Of a DNA stretch of 64,000 nucleotides, positions 11,455-28,138 are shown piece after piece. The notes beneath the pieces were generated by a model. It ran no database searches, was not told the origin of the DNA, and saw nothing but the letters and a program-made list of their open reading frames with translations. Source of the stretch: Byssochlamys sp. IMV 00236 (Eukaryota; Ascomycota; Eurotiomycetes; Eurotiales; Thermoascaceae); NCBI GenBank assembly GCA_001931875.2, contig MSJH02000660.1, positions 124,001 through 188,000 of the forward strand. The letters are read 5' to 3'. Each line of letters begins with the position of its first letter. Position 1 is the stretch's first letter. Both the position numbers and the translations under genes were made by a program.

Positions 11455-14451
11455 ATGGCGCGCAGTCTACATGCGGCCCCTAGATGGGCGCTGTTGCTTT
11501 CCCTAGTGATACTGCTTAGCTGTCTTATCAGCCCCGGAGGTGAGTGAGCATCCATTATCCATCCATCCCAAGTCAATGCCGCTCTGACTTCATCATCTAG
11601 CCGCTGTCAAGCACGAAAACTTCAAGAAATGTGACCAATCGGGTTTCTGTAAGCGGAATAGAGCCTACGCGGACGATGTTTACGCCAAGGGCTCCTCTTG
11701 GTCGTCGCCCTATGAGCTCGATTCGAATTCCATCCAATTCAAGGACGGTCAGTTGCAAGGTGTCATTCTGAAGACCGTGTCTGCGGGTGAGAAGGTCCGG
11801 CTACCTCTCACTGTTTCCTTCCTCGAGTCTGGTGTCGCTCGCGTTGTTGTAGATGAGGAGAAGAGGACCAAGGGAGACATCGAGCTCCGTCACGAGAGCA
11901 AAGCGCGCAAGCAGCGATACAACGAGGCCGGTAAATGGGCGTTGGTCGGTGGACTGGAGCTGAGCAAGTCCGCTTCATTGGACCCGGAAACAGAAGCTGG
12001 TGTCACCAAGGTCCTCTACGGCCCCGAGCAAAAGTTCCAAGCCATCATTCGCCATGCACCCTTTGAGGTGGACTTCCAGCGAGATGGTGAAACACACGTG
12101 AAGTTCAATGACCGCGGTTACCTGAATGTTGAGCACTGGAGAGCAAAGGTCGATGAACCGAAAGAGGATCAGGCTGAGGACCAGAGTACTTGGTGGGAGG
12201 AGTCTTTTGGCGGCAACACCGATTCGAAACCAAAAGGCCCAGAGAGTGTGGGACTTGACATCACGTTCCCTGGCTATGTGCATGTTTTTGGAATTCCAGA
12301 ACATGCTGATTCTCTCTCCTTGAAGGAGACCAGGTAGCTAAACTCGTTCCTTCTTGCTTTCTCGGTGGAACTAACAAATCGATCAGGGGTGGTTCTGGAA
12401 ACCATGATGAGCCTTATCGGTTGTATAACAGCGATGTCTTCGAGTATGAACTCAACAGCCCAATGACTCTTTACGGTGCGATTCCGTTCATGCAGGCACA
12501 TCGCAAGGACTCCACGGTCGGTGTATTCTGGCTCAATGCCGCAGAGACATGGGTGGATATCGTCAAATCGAAGACGTCTGCCAATCCTCTCTCGCTGGGC
12601 GTGGGCGCTAAAACGACGACCCAGACCCATTGGTTTTCCGAGTCTGGTCAGCTCGATGTATTTGTCTTCCTGGGTCCCACACCGCAGGATCTGAGCAAGA
12701 CCTACGGAGAGCTCACGGGATACACTCAGCTGCCTCAGCAGTTCGCCATTGCCTATCATCAATGCCGATGGAATTATGTGACGGATGAAGATGTCAAAGA
12801 TGTGGACCGCAAGTTCGACCGATACCAGATCCCTTACGATGTCATCTGGCTCGATATCGAATACACCGACGGCAAGAAATATTTCACTTGGGATCCTCTT
12901 ACCTTCCCTAACCCGGAAGGTATGCAGGGACAACTGGACGAGTCGGAGCGGAAACTTGTCATCATCCTGGACCCTCACATCAAGAATGAGGCTAACTACC
13001 CGATTGTGGATGACCTGAAGAGCAAAAACCTTGGTGTCAGGAATAAGGACGGTGATCTCTACGAGGGTTGGTGTTGGCCGGGTTCTTCTCACTGGGTCGA
13101 CTGCTTCAACCCTGCGGCCATTGATTGGTGGGCTAGCCTGTTCAAGTACGACAAGTTCAAAGGCACGCTCCGCAACATGTTCGTCTGGAACGATATGAAT
13201 GAACCCTCCGTCTTTAATGGGCCTGAGACCACTATGCCTAAGGACAACATCCACTACGGAGATTGGGAGCACCGTGACATTCATAACGTAAACGGTATGA
13301 CTCTTGTCAATGCCACATATAAGGGACTTCTGGCGCGGAAGAAGGGTGAGGTGCGTCGACCGTTCGTCCTGACGCGGTCCTTCTACGCTGGAACTCAGCG
13401 CCTGGGTGCCATGTGGACTGGTGATAACCAGGCTAACTGGGACCATCTGGCGGCTTCTCTGCCTATGGTTCTGAACAATGGTATCGCCGGATTTCCTTTC
13501 GCCGGCGCTGATGTCGGTGGTTTCTTTGGTAATCCTAGCAAGGATCTCTTGACTAGATGGTATCAGGCTGGTATCTGGTATCCCTTCTTCCGCGCACACG
13601 CCCACATCGACACCCGCAGGAGAGAGCCTTACCTTGCTGGAGAACCGTACACAGCAATCATCTCGCAAGCGATCCGTCTCCGTTACCAGCTTCTCCCCGC
13701 GTGGTATACGGCCTTCCACGAGGCTTCCGTCAACGGAACTCCTATTGTCAGGCCTCAGTACTACGTGCATCCGTCTGATGAGCATGGTTTTGCACTTGAC
13801 GACCAGCTCTACCTGGGATCCACCGGTCTTCTCGCAAAGCCCGTAGTGACTGAGGGGGCGACCTCGGTGGACATCTACATTGCGGACGATGAGAAGTACT
13901 ATGACTACTTCGACTACACGGTCTACCAGGGAGGGCGCAAGAAGCATATTGTTCCCGCTCCTCTGGAGAAGGTCCCGCTCCTGATGCAGGGAGGTCACAT
14001 CATTCCCCGGAAGGACCGTCCCCGCCGTAGCAGTGGATTGATGAAGTGGGATCCGTACACTCTTGTCGTAACCTTGGACAAGAACGGTCAAGCCGAGGGC
14101 ACTCTCTATGTTGACGATGGAGAGACGTTCGATTTCGAGCGTGGCGCATACATCCACCGTCGATTCTCTTTCAGCGATTCGACCTTGGCTTCGGAGAATC
14201 TTGGAACCAAGGGTCCAAAGACCGCGGAATATCTGAAGGCCATGTCTGGTGTCCGCGTCGAGAAGATCGTTATCGTGGACGCCCCTCAGCAGTGGCAGGA
14301 AAAGTCCAGCGTGACTGTGATCGAGGAGGGAGCGAAATCCGGTTCCACCGCTCCTCTAGAGTTCCACCTGCAGCAAAATGGCAAGGCACCATACGCTATC
14401 GTAAAGAACCCTGGTGTCGGTATTGGAAAGACTTGGAGGATCGAGTTCTAG
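11455..14451 (+). CDS. ROT2: Glucosidase II catalytic alpha subunit (GH31)
   Basis: Three exons, 11455-11539, 11601-12333 and 12387-14451, encode 960 residues. The enzyme trims the two inner alpha-1,3-linked glucoses from N-glycans in the ER and so drives the calnexin quality-control cycle. An N-terminal signal sequence is visible (about residues 10-27, a Leu/Val/Ile-rich core). KHENFKKCDQSGFCKRNR, the conserved N-terminal cysteine region of the mature protein, follows directly. The GH31 nucleophile motif WNDMNEP lies at 540-546, with D542 as nucleophile. GDNQANWDHL and FAGADVGGF are further active-site motifs downstream. No HDEL-type tail is present, as expected because the beta subunit retains the complex in the ER. 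Length matches the family. Confidence 0.95.
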
Positions 14452-15066
14452 AGTATGTTCCGTTGTGCGTATCTTGTGCGTTATGTTGTACGTCGTATCC
14501 TTTTATGAAGCGTCTCCGACAGTAAGTTATAGCAAGCTTGGATGAATGATATTGTGATTTCCGCCAGTATATGAGCCCAGTAGAGTAATGAATCATAGCT
14601 ATAACCAACCTGGGCAGCTTGGCAATTGCTTGTTTGTGCATATGTGCTGACATAATCGACATAAGCCGCCAAGACCGGAACCCGTTATGATCGACGGAGC
14701 GCCTGGACCTCGAGGCGCCCCTGGCCCGTTTGGTTTCAGCGGACTTTCGTATCGTCTCTCTGGTTGTCTGTCATTTGGACTTCGGTAGACGTCTCTTTCC
14801 TAGACCTGGAAATACGTTGATCGCTGCATCCTACAACTGCTGCGGCGCACCTCCCTTATTCCGCGGTATAATTCCTCGAGCGATACGGAACCTCCGATCC
14901 AACTCACGAGTGTTCTTCTCCGCGAAGTTGTCGACCGTGGGCACGCGAGCATTCCAGTTTTCAGGTGCGGGAGTCGTACATCAGAAGAAAGCTTTGGCAT
15001 CCTTGAGCGAGCTTTGTACTCGAATCTTTACACTCGAATCTTGAGGACCGGAGACCATTGGTCAAC
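14452..15066. other. Intergenic before the PQ-loop gene
   Basis: This 615-bp stretch holds the 3' flank of the glucosidase gene and the promoter and 5' UTR of the next gene. Short open frames show no recognisable protein. Confidence 0.45.
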
Positions 15067-16070
15067 ATGGGTCTCATTTCCCTTGCCCTCGAATATGGGG
15101 CCCCGTTTTTGTATGTACTCCGCTGGCCATCGTCCATCTGGAATTGAAGGAGAAATGCTGACTTGGGGCCTTGTGCATAGTCTCATTACATCGCCCATAA
15201 CATCTTATGCCGATCAAATATACAGTATACATAGGAACAAGAACTCGGGAGGTTTCTCATTGGACATACCATTGATCATGCTTGTCGCGTCTATATTGAA
15301 GTAGGTGTCTTGTTGAAGTGGGATGGCACATTTCTTTAGCGGCATACTGACTAATTTGACAGGGTCTTTTACTGGTTTGGGGCTTACTATTCTTATTCGC
15401 TCTTGATACAAGCGATCATCATGGTTTTCGTGCAACTCCTTCTACTCAAGGTGGCTTTGGATAACCGACCTGCAACGGGCATCAAGGGTGGCATCGAACA
15501 TGCACCATTCAGCGAACATGAAAATTCGGGGAGGCCGTACAACTTTTGGAAGTGGAGGAACACGAAGCCGTATGTCCATTCCAGCTTCTTGTGACGAAAA
15601 AAGCGATCCCTTCGTTTGTTCCGGCGTGACTAATGTCTTTTTGACACAGGTACTGGACCTTCCTCACCTACTTCTCCCTTGGTCTCCTCTTCATCCACGT
15701 CTTTCTGCCGTTTATCTCCCGCTCGGAATCCTACATCAACCTCCTTGGGGTTGTCGGCCTGGCGGTTGAAGCATTCCTTCCCGTTCCTCAAGTGCTGGCC
15801 AACCAACGTTCGCGATCTTGCAAAGGCTTCCGTCTCTCTGTACTTGCATCATGGATTATTGGTGACCTCATGAAGATGAGCTATTTCTTTGGCAGCAAGC
15901 AGGTCATCCCATGGTCATTCCGGATGTGCGGTATGTTCCAATGCGTATGCGACTGCTACCTGGGTATCCAATATTGGATGTTCGGAGAGGGTCCCTCAGG
16001 GGTCGCCAACAGCCCTAGGCAAAGCGGCGATCGCTGGGAAGCCGAGGAGAAAGATATTCGGTTGGCCTAG
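15067..16070 (+). CDS. PQ-loop repeat membrane protein (SLC66A2/PQLC1-like)
   Basis: Four exons, 15067-15110, 15181-15300, 15363-15569 and 15650-16070, encode 263 residues in one frame. The protein is almost entirely hydrophobic, with about seven segments. It has two PQ-loop-like repeats: ITSPITSYADQIYSIHRNK near residues 17-35 and VPQVLANQRSRSCKGF with P170-Q171. The overall layout, including a polar stretch between repeats (GIEHAPFSEHENSGRPYNFW), resembles the SLC66A2/YMR010W group of endomembrane proteins linked to phospholipid traffic. Substrate is unknown. In the first repeat the PQ dipeptide reads DQ. Confidence 0.85.
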
Positions 16071-16392
16071 ATCCATACCCGGTCCTGCATATATGCCATT
16101 TGTTTCATATAGATAATTATAATCAATTCCCCGTGATGATGGCGAGGCATAAATAGAATTTCATTTTGATCATAATCGCTCTTTATTGTTAAGTACTGCC
16201 GTTTCCGCTTATGGAAGTCTCGGAGATTTCGACATGCTGACTTAAACCCCGCCATTATTACCCCACCAGCAACAAGATCTTCGGGAATTCAAACAACCAC
16301 GACCTCCCAGAGCGCATTGAAGTCGTCAATTGCGTTGCGCATTATTCTTTTCTAGCTGTCTGATATACTTATCAATTAAAAAGCGCTGAACC
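16071..16392. other. Intergenic
   Basis: This 322-bp spacer between tandem genes shows nothing beyond the expected 3' and 5' flanks. Confidence 0.5.
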
Positions 16393-17598
16393 ATGGCAGC
16401 ATCGAGGGCGACAATTCGGATCGGCTACGTGCCAGGTATGACTTCATCTTCGCAACATCTATCTATGTCTCGGTAGAAAACCGCTCGTCAATTATGATCT
16501 ATATTGTCTACGATTGCGAATATCCTCTATCCATCCACAAGAAATGAGAAGTCATACGCCAATGGCTAACATGGTTCATAAATAGAGCACTACCTCACCC
16601 CTCTCCACCTTGCCGTCCGATCCGCATCTTCGCTCCCCTTCAATTTCACCCTCGTTCCCTTCCCGTCTGGCACAGGCCATATGATTACGTGTCTTCGTGA
16701 GAAAGAGATTGACATCGGTATTGGTCTGACGGAAGGATGGGTTGCGGGTCTTACTGGAAAGTCGCAGCTGCACCAGAATGTTGTCTCAGGCGGATACAAG
16801 GTTGTCGGCCACTGGGTCGAGACGCCATTGCGGTGGGCAATCGTGACAGGAAGGGAGAGAGAAGATATCAATAGCGTTAGTGATCTGAAGGGTAGCAGAG
16901 TCGGTGTTAGTCGATTGGGAAGGTAAGAGCTCGTTGTTGCTATGTGTACGTTTATTCACGACGTCTGGATGCTAATATAAACTTGCGTTTGCTTTAGTGG
17001 TTCGCACATCATGTCTTTCGTCCTCTCTCAACAACAAGGCTGGGGCCCCGACTCTCTCAGCACTGTTCCGCTCGGTCCTTTCAGCGACCTTCGTGACGGT
17101 GTAACTGGATTCGATGCTAAGAACCCAGACAAGCCGCCCAAGCCCGCTGCGGAGTTCTTCATGTGGGAGCAGTTCACCACTAAGCCCTACTTCCACCAGA
17201 CTGCGGACAAGCCCCATCCCCCTCTCAAGAAGATCGGTGAAATCTATACCCCATGGCCATCGTGGCTGGTTGTTGCCTCCACATCGACTTTCCCCAATCC
17301 TGAGAAGGATGAGAATCTGGCAAAGCTATTTGAAGTCTTAGATCAGGGTATTAAGGAGTTCGAGGGAAATACCGACCAGGCCGTCAAGTTGCTGGGCACT
17401 GGAGAACTTGGCTGCACATACACCGAAGACGACGCCAAGGAATGGTTGAAGGATGTCAGGTTCGCGCAGGGAGGAACGAGGGGTGTCGACAAGAAGGTCA
17501 TCGAAGGCGTCGTGGACGTTCTGAAGGTTGCTGGAGTTGTCTCAGAGGATATGAAGAACGATGAGGCTGTCCAGAGAGTTGTCGGAATCTCGAGATAA
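16393..17598 (+). CDS. Periplasmic-binding-fold protein of the Ca3427/THI5-like type
   Basis: Three exons, 16393-16435, 16586-16922 and 16998-17598, encode 326 residues. The opening (TIRIGYVPEHYLTPLHLA), the glycine loop PSGTGHM, EIDIGIGLTEGW and DLKGSRVGVSRLGSGSH follow the layout of type 2 solute-binding proteins (SsuA/NMT1/THI5 fold), which bind small organic ligands between two lobes. The closest group known to me is the fungal Ca3427-like family. No signal peptide is visible, so this is probably a soluble intracellular protein rather than a transporter subunit. THI5/NMT1 itself makes the thiamine pyrimidine, but its active-site CCCFC motif is absent, so I do not assign that function. Ligand and role are unknown. 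Confidence 0.85.
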
Positions 17599-18876
17599 GC
17601 GACTCCATGAACAAGTGATCTCCTTGGCCTATTTAAATTTGGCAAATAGCCAAACGTTTTGTTCTGGTCAATGAGATTGCGGTCAAGTTGAGAGACTTCT
17701 TCTCGTCAGTTACAAGATGCCGTCAACCTGCTTCTATGTGTTTCATGAATAAACTTTGATTCCCCATAAAATTCTCATACACGATTACCTGTATATCCCT
17801 CTTTCTTTCTCATGCTACATGAACAAGAACTCAGTTCTTATGGTAATACAATATTAAATCTACGATGTTCACTTGGCATAATTCATACATAGTTCATAAT
17901 AGACCGCTAGCATGTATAAATTGCCAGGATGGTCCTGGAGTTAAAGCGCACATTAAGCCTCTACTAGAGCCCTCACTCAGAAGCTGACGATATCTTCCAA
18001 ACGTGGACAGCAATACACAATTAGTCGATGGCCAAACTGTCGGTGCTGCAGTTTGGAGGTAGCATGCATGCAGTACCTTGTCATGTTGTCCAACAAATAT
18101 AACCACCTTCTTTTTCCGCGAAGGTATACGTCCATTATTGAAGATTCGGGTAGGCATGCAGTAAAAGGAAGCGCATAATGCTTTGCAACCATCGCATGCG
18201 TGTACATTTTTGGGGATGTAACTCCTGGGATGATAACCAATTCGATGTCGCATTCAGTATGTCTATCATCCATAAGAATCAGTGGCAGAAGAAACCAGCA
18301 CCTCTACCATATCCCATAACTAAGTGGAGAAATAACAGACAATGATGTTACGGTTAGTATCCTCAAACTTCCTTTTCGTTCTGGCAGTTGTCGATATCAT
18401 CACCATGCATAAGCTTTGCAACAGTGATGCAGCTGGGTCAGTATGCAGAACATCCGGGTGACATTCTATCGAGGTTATCGATGCCAGATAATGAAATCGA
18501 TCTCATATCAAGTCAAATAAAACAACGTTGCCGTACTCCCCAATATCGGCTTATCGGAAGCTTATCGAAGTTACGTGTAGTACCGGACGGTTGAAGACCT
18601 TCATCTGCAGAATATTCCATAAGATAAGTAATGTAGCATTCAGCAACAACGAGACTGACATGGGTTTGGCTCGTAGTATATCTCTTTATGGAAGATCCTC
18701 CTAACTAGCTCATTTAGAGTCCTGGGATCGACACACGGTTCTACATGTGAAAGGATCAGATTTAAGCCACTCCGGACCCATGATACTAGTCAAGAGATAA
18801 GGACTACCGTCGGGAGTTGGATGGATCGGAGATTCATCGCCCGCTTTTTTTTTGGGTTCTTGACTAGGGGAGGGAG

Positions 18877-18912
<36 letters not shown>

Positions 18913-20804
18913 CATTGCTAATGCAGGTCAACGGGATTGGCATGGGCCATGTTCGTGAGCGTGGATAGCACACAGCGTGATTGTGTAGGATGACCTCCAT
19001 AGATAAGCATACACATGTCTAGCGTCCGCAAAGAGGGAGTCGAAAAAGCGTTCGAACAGTATTGATTCTGGTACCGACGAGTACACTGTTCAATAATAAT
19101 GAAATTTCCCTGACTCCGTCTGATGAGGATGGGGAAATTAGATGTAACAGTAAAACTACGGGGAAGGTCTAGGTGTAGTGTGTATGAAGCCAAAAGGGCC
19201 AATGCCCGATTGACTTTCTTGGTAGCGCCCGCCGTGGCTTTGGGCTAAGTAAGTAGAGCATCCAGTTTCGGCCCTTCCCGACTGGCAACTATTACTTTGT
19301 CCATCTCTACAGAAACGAGGAATCCCTATCCATCATTCCTCAGGGAGCTTCCTCTCCCTTCTGCGCTTATTCGGGGATGGATTGCGTATTACTACTCGGG
19401 CGGAAATTCAGAAAAAAATAAAAAAAAAAGCGCGTCCAGAAGTGTAGGGCGCATACCTCGGCAGGACCGTGCCGTGAAGGGCGACTAGGTATTATCGATC
19501 GACTCTGAGTCTCTGACACAACAATAGCTTTATGTGCAGCGGAGCATCATAGGCTTCTTCCAGAACAAGGGAGCCAAGCCCCTAGTTTCCATACAGAATT
19601 AACTTGTCATCTTGAATACCAAGCGTGATGATCGCTAACTGTCATTGGATGCCACAGAAAGCTTCGCCTTCCATATCACGTCGGCTGGCTGATTCACGCG
19701 CGCCAGTTGTGAAACGAAGGAAACCAACAGGGGGCCCATTGCTGTTAACCTCATCCTCTGGTCTTCGTTTCCCCAGGGCAGTCATCCGCCAGGCAATCAA
19801 AGAATGTCGGAACCTTTGAGCATCGTGATGGCGGCACACTCCCGCGGATCAAATAGATTGAATCTTCGTCCAATCTCGTACAAGATAGAATAAGCCCCCA
19901 GGCACACATACGGCGTTCCACTCTACATTGCTACTGGCCTAGCGCAAATCGCATGCAAATCATGGTCTTGTGCCCGTGCCTCAGGAACACTTGATGCGGG
20001 AAATGAAGAGCCTAGACAGCTGGGCGTTTGTCCGTTCCTGGAGATCTACTCCGCTTTTCTTTATCAAACCATATTCTATGGACCCTTGCGGAGTTACTTC
20101 GTCTTTCCGCTCTGGAGCCCCGAGCTGTTACCAATGTAGCGAGAATAAGCTCATTACCCATGCTTGAAGCTTGGCCTCTCATGGAAACCTCACGATATGA
20201 CCTCTTGGTGCAACGCTCGGAACTCGACCACGAACCATTATAGCTCCTGTGACCCTTCGGTTTAGCTTCATCTAGAATTACCCAAGCAGGTAATCGTGAA
20301 GCTGTCAGGAGCGGTTTGTCTGCTTGGCTGTCGAGCCTGGCCTCATCGGATCCGGTGCCGACCCGGAAACGTTACATTCCATCACTCGTGGCCCCCCTGG
20401 AACTAAAACTGCTCACTACGGAATGCTCACTTGCACATGGACAGTATAGTCATCTAACCTGCTATCTTCACAACTTGGGTAGGCGGGAACGGTTCTGGAC
20501 TATCAGCTATGACCGCGTGTCCATCACCGTCTATACCCCCAGGGGAAGGTGACTCGAAAGCGAATTCACGGGGGGTGCCTGTAACCGAATTCACCAGAGT
20601 AGGAGAAAGGAAACCTCGAATGGATATATTAAAGCGCTTTCTTCATCACCAGTTTTTCTCTATCTCTCTTGTTTGTGTTAAGGACCCACACCGCAGTAGT
20701 TTCACCTTCATTGCACAGTTTTATTGCAATACATTCCTTCTGAAACGATCAATTTCTTACTTTCCTTGACATCTATACTTGTCTCCTCTTTCTAGGATTC
20801 CATT
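17599..20804. other. Long gene-free stretch before the chitinase
   Basis: This is about 3.2 kb with no coding frame over roughly 120 codons and no recognisable product on either strand. It contains a (GA)n run and a short poly(T) at 18846-18854. Its right end must hold the chitinase promoter. It could harbour a noncoding transcript or a degenerate element, but I see no proof of either. Confidence 0.45.
18880..18908. repeat. (GA)n microsatellite
   Basis: About 14 uninterrupted GA units in the gene-free region upstream of the chitinase. Confidence 0.95.
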
Positions 20805-22114
20805 ATGCCTTCCTTCAGGAATACCTTTGCCGCAGCTCTTCTTGCTTCGATGCAGGGAGCTTATGCTACTTTGGATACCTCATCTACTACCAACATAGCT
20901 GTCTACTGGGGTACGGAAGCTCATCTTCCCCCAATATGGGCCTCATGACTGACTAGTCACTTTTTTCGAACAGGTCAGAACTCGTACGATCAGTCGAGCG
21001 GAGATCTTGCCCAGCAGCCCTTGGCTTACTACTGTGACAGTAAGTAACACAAAGCATTATAGTATACTTATACTATATCAAGTGCTCCTACTGACGATAT
21101 TCATTTCTGTAGATGATGATATCGACGTATGAACAATTCTAAAAGGCGAGCCATGTTCTGAATACTTAGACTAATGATCAAATAGGTCTTTCAACTTGCT
21201 TTCGTTACCATGATCAACGGACAGGGTGGCGCTCCGGAGGTCAATTTTTCCAATGCTGGAAACAACTGCACTACCTTTGATGGTACTGCTTTATTGAACT
21301 GTCCTCAAATTGGGTATGTTGCACTGACTCTTCTGTCATGATTGTATACTTGAAGCAAGGCACGTCCCTCTAACACAATTTATCTGTCAGTGCCGATATT
21401 ACTACTTGCCAGAGCAAGGGAAAAACTATCCTCCTTTCTATTGGAGGTGCCACCTACACTGAGGGCGGTTTCACTTCAGAATCCGCTGCTGTCGCGGGTG
21501 CCAACCTGATTTGGGAGACCTTTGGGCCTCAGTCGTCTAGCTCTTCGGTCAACCGTCCTTTTGGAGACGCTGTGGTTGATGGATTCGATTTCGACTTTGA
21601 GGCCACAGTTAGCAACATGGCAGCATTTGGAAACCAGCTACGGAGTCTGATGGATGCCGATACTTCCAAGAAGTACTACCTTACGGCTGCGCCGCAATGT
21701 GTCTACCCTGATGCTGCTGACAACCAGATGCTTGATGGGGCTGTGTACTTCGACGCAATCTGGGTGCAATTTTACAACAACTACTGTGGTGTGAACTCCT
21801 ACGTCGCCGGCTCCTCTACGCAGAACAACTTCAACTTTGACACCTGGGACAACTGGGCCAAGACCACCTCGAAGAACCCGGATGTCAAGGTCTTCTTGGG
21901 TGTCCCTGCCAACACTGGTGCCGCCGGAACCGGCTACTTGCCTGCGTCCAGTCTGGCTCCCGTCATCCAGTATTCCAAGACTTTCTCCAGCTTTGGAGGC
22001 GTGATGATGTGGGATGCTAGTCAGGCATATGCTAACAGCGGCTTCATCAGCGCGGTCAAGTCAACCTTGACGACTACTGCGTCTCGCGTTATGCGACGTA
22101 TTGCACTCTTTTAG
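20805..22114 (+). CDS. Class III GH18 chitinase, secreted
   Basis: Five exons, 20805-20910, 20974-21039, 21113-21126, 21186-21313 and 21391-22114, encode 345 residues. Exon 3 is only 14 nt. The protein hydrolyses chitin with retention through the acetamido group. An N-terminal signal sequence (about residues 1-21, ending ...GAYA) precedes NIAVYWGQNS, the first barrel strand. ILLSIGG is barrel strand 3 and DGFDFDFE the catalytic DxxDxDxE motif, with the terminal glutamate as acid. FYNNYCGV and VMMWDAS are late-barrel motifs. The protein stops after the catalytic domain. It lacks the Ser/Thr-rich region and GPI signal of ChiA-type cell-wall chitinases, so it is probably freely secreted. Either wall remodelling or nutrition is possible. 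Confidence 0.93.
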
Positions 22115-23388
22115 AAATCCAGGGCATTGATTGTCTTCGTCATATCTCTCCCTAGTGGAGAGCGTGTCTATGCCACAACCATCTGGATCGTGCGCATCTG
22201 CGCCCGCTGGTAACGGTTGTGAACTCGGACCGGTCGATTTTTATAAACTTTCTGGCCGTACATATCTTCATTTGTTTTGAGGCATGAATGAGTCACTCGT
22301 TTCTGTCTCTTTTTTGCGACCACACGCGGTGTTCTTGTATATACTTTATAAGTGTTAGCGGATATTCACGGAAGTGCTGATCGATATGGTTGTAGTAGTC
22401 TCTGTCTTTGCTTTTAGTTTCGAAGTTTGCAAATATAAAATCACATATGGATCGGAAATAGACCATCACCATTTTCGATGTTTTTGCTATGTTTGGTATT
22501 TGTCTGTGCCTTTTCTGGCAGCAGTCTAGGTTACAGTCTAGCCTCGTCTTCAACCATCAGTAGTAGTAGCTTGACGTCTGTCAAGTGGCTGCAACATCTA
22601 CTAAGAGGGATTGATTAGACTCAACGTTAATACGTCACATCACGACGATGATGCGCAATCTGACAAACAGCAGAATCACTTGGGGGCCGAATACTTATTG
22701 ACGGCCAGCACTTGATTGCTTCACCTGTGAAGGGAACGCTCTCGTCTTCTTCTTACCGAGGCATCTCCTCCAGTCAATTGGCCGTTGTCACTTTGTGAAG
22801 GCAGTGATATCACGGGCTGAATAATGAAGAAGTTTAAGTGATAGCTTCGCGACCCCACCTGACGCAAAAAGACATGTTCTTTTGTGCTTCCAGCCAGCAT
22901 CTGCGACACTAGAGGAAGGCCAGTTGCATCCTGAATCCAGACAATTGTATAAAAAGCGACTAGACAAGTAGTTCGAGCTATAAGTATAAGTAAAACGGCA
23001 GCAAACGGGCGCAAGTGGTGGATGCTGTCGCCGGAGACCAGCCATTATTGGATCTGTGACCTCCGCCACTAACTAGCCCTCAGAAAGCTGGAATCTGTAA
23101 GTTAGCGAGTCTCCCAGATCTTCTTCGGACCGTGCCTCATCCCCTTCAGAGCTGCACAACTTGCGACGGTTCAGTTCACTTGACGCCGCCTTTCTTCTCC
23201 ATTTTTTTCCTTCGTCCGTCTGATCTTCACTGAGTTTGGCTTTTCTGCCTGATCCGCCTGCAGCGCACTGCCCTCCCCGTCCTCGGTGCGTGGAGGCACT
23301 TCCCTTCATGGACAACGTAAGAACCTCGACTCTTCTTTCTCTTGTGCCTGTGCTCGTGCTTTGATGCACCCAACGCCATAACGCAGCC
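22115..23388. other. Intergenic between chitinase and deubiquitinase
   Basis: This is about 1.3 kb. It holds the chitinase 3' flank and the next gene's promoter. Minus-strand open frames under 110 codons show no motif. Confidence 0.45.
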
Positions 23389-27494
<4,106 letters not shown>

Positions 27495-28138
27495 ATGCTT
27501 TCTGGGACATGGTGCCGTGGCGAGCAAGGGGGCTGTCTTTTGTTGCTTATTGGCACACATTCTACTGGAGTTAGACAGGTCAAAATGTTATAACGGTGGT
27601 GACCAGCTGAACGACGTGGACGGTCATGAACATGCCTCCCTAGCTATTTGGTCACGGCAAATGGAAAGACATCATAACGTCATGGACATTGGCAGTGGCA
27701 TATTCTTGTCTATTCTTTTTTCTTTCTTTCTTTCTTTCTTCCACTGTTTGTCTTTGGTCTCTTCATCTGGGGGTGAGGTCATTATTGGTTCCGAAGTCGC
27801 GTCAGCGTCTCCAGCAAATTATGTAGAAGGTACTAGCACGGAAGCAATGAAATCTAAAAATGGGTCAAAGTTAGATTTGTCCTTTCTATCTTTATTACTT
27901 TTGCCCTCTTGTAACCAGCCAGTTAGTTAACTAGTTAAATGCTTCGAGGTCTTAGTAAGATTTGGCATGGAATCGAGGTAGTTATATACTGAGCTGCCTG
28001 AGGCGCTGGGGTGCAAATCAGACAAACACGGGCGCGGAACAACCCACAGCTGTCCAGAAGACCGCTTGGCTCCCTGAAGAGTGACAACAAACCACCAAGG
28101 GAGGACTCAACAGTACATCGGCCTCCTTCCCAGACAAA
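27495..28138. other. Intergenic
   Basis: This 644-bp spacer contains a short T/C-rich run near 27720-27740 and one TAGTTAACTA palindrome at 27924-27933. I see no gene in it. Confidence 0.5.

Noticed and set aside
12274..14157. 627-codon minus-strand open frame
   Set aside because: It is the antisense shadow of the glucosidase II alpha exon, whose motifs (WNDMNEP and others) leave no doubt about the coding strand.
16393..17598. Thiamine pyrimidine synthase THI5/NMT1
   Set aside because: The fold is similar but the CCCFC active-site motif and the sequence around it are absent.
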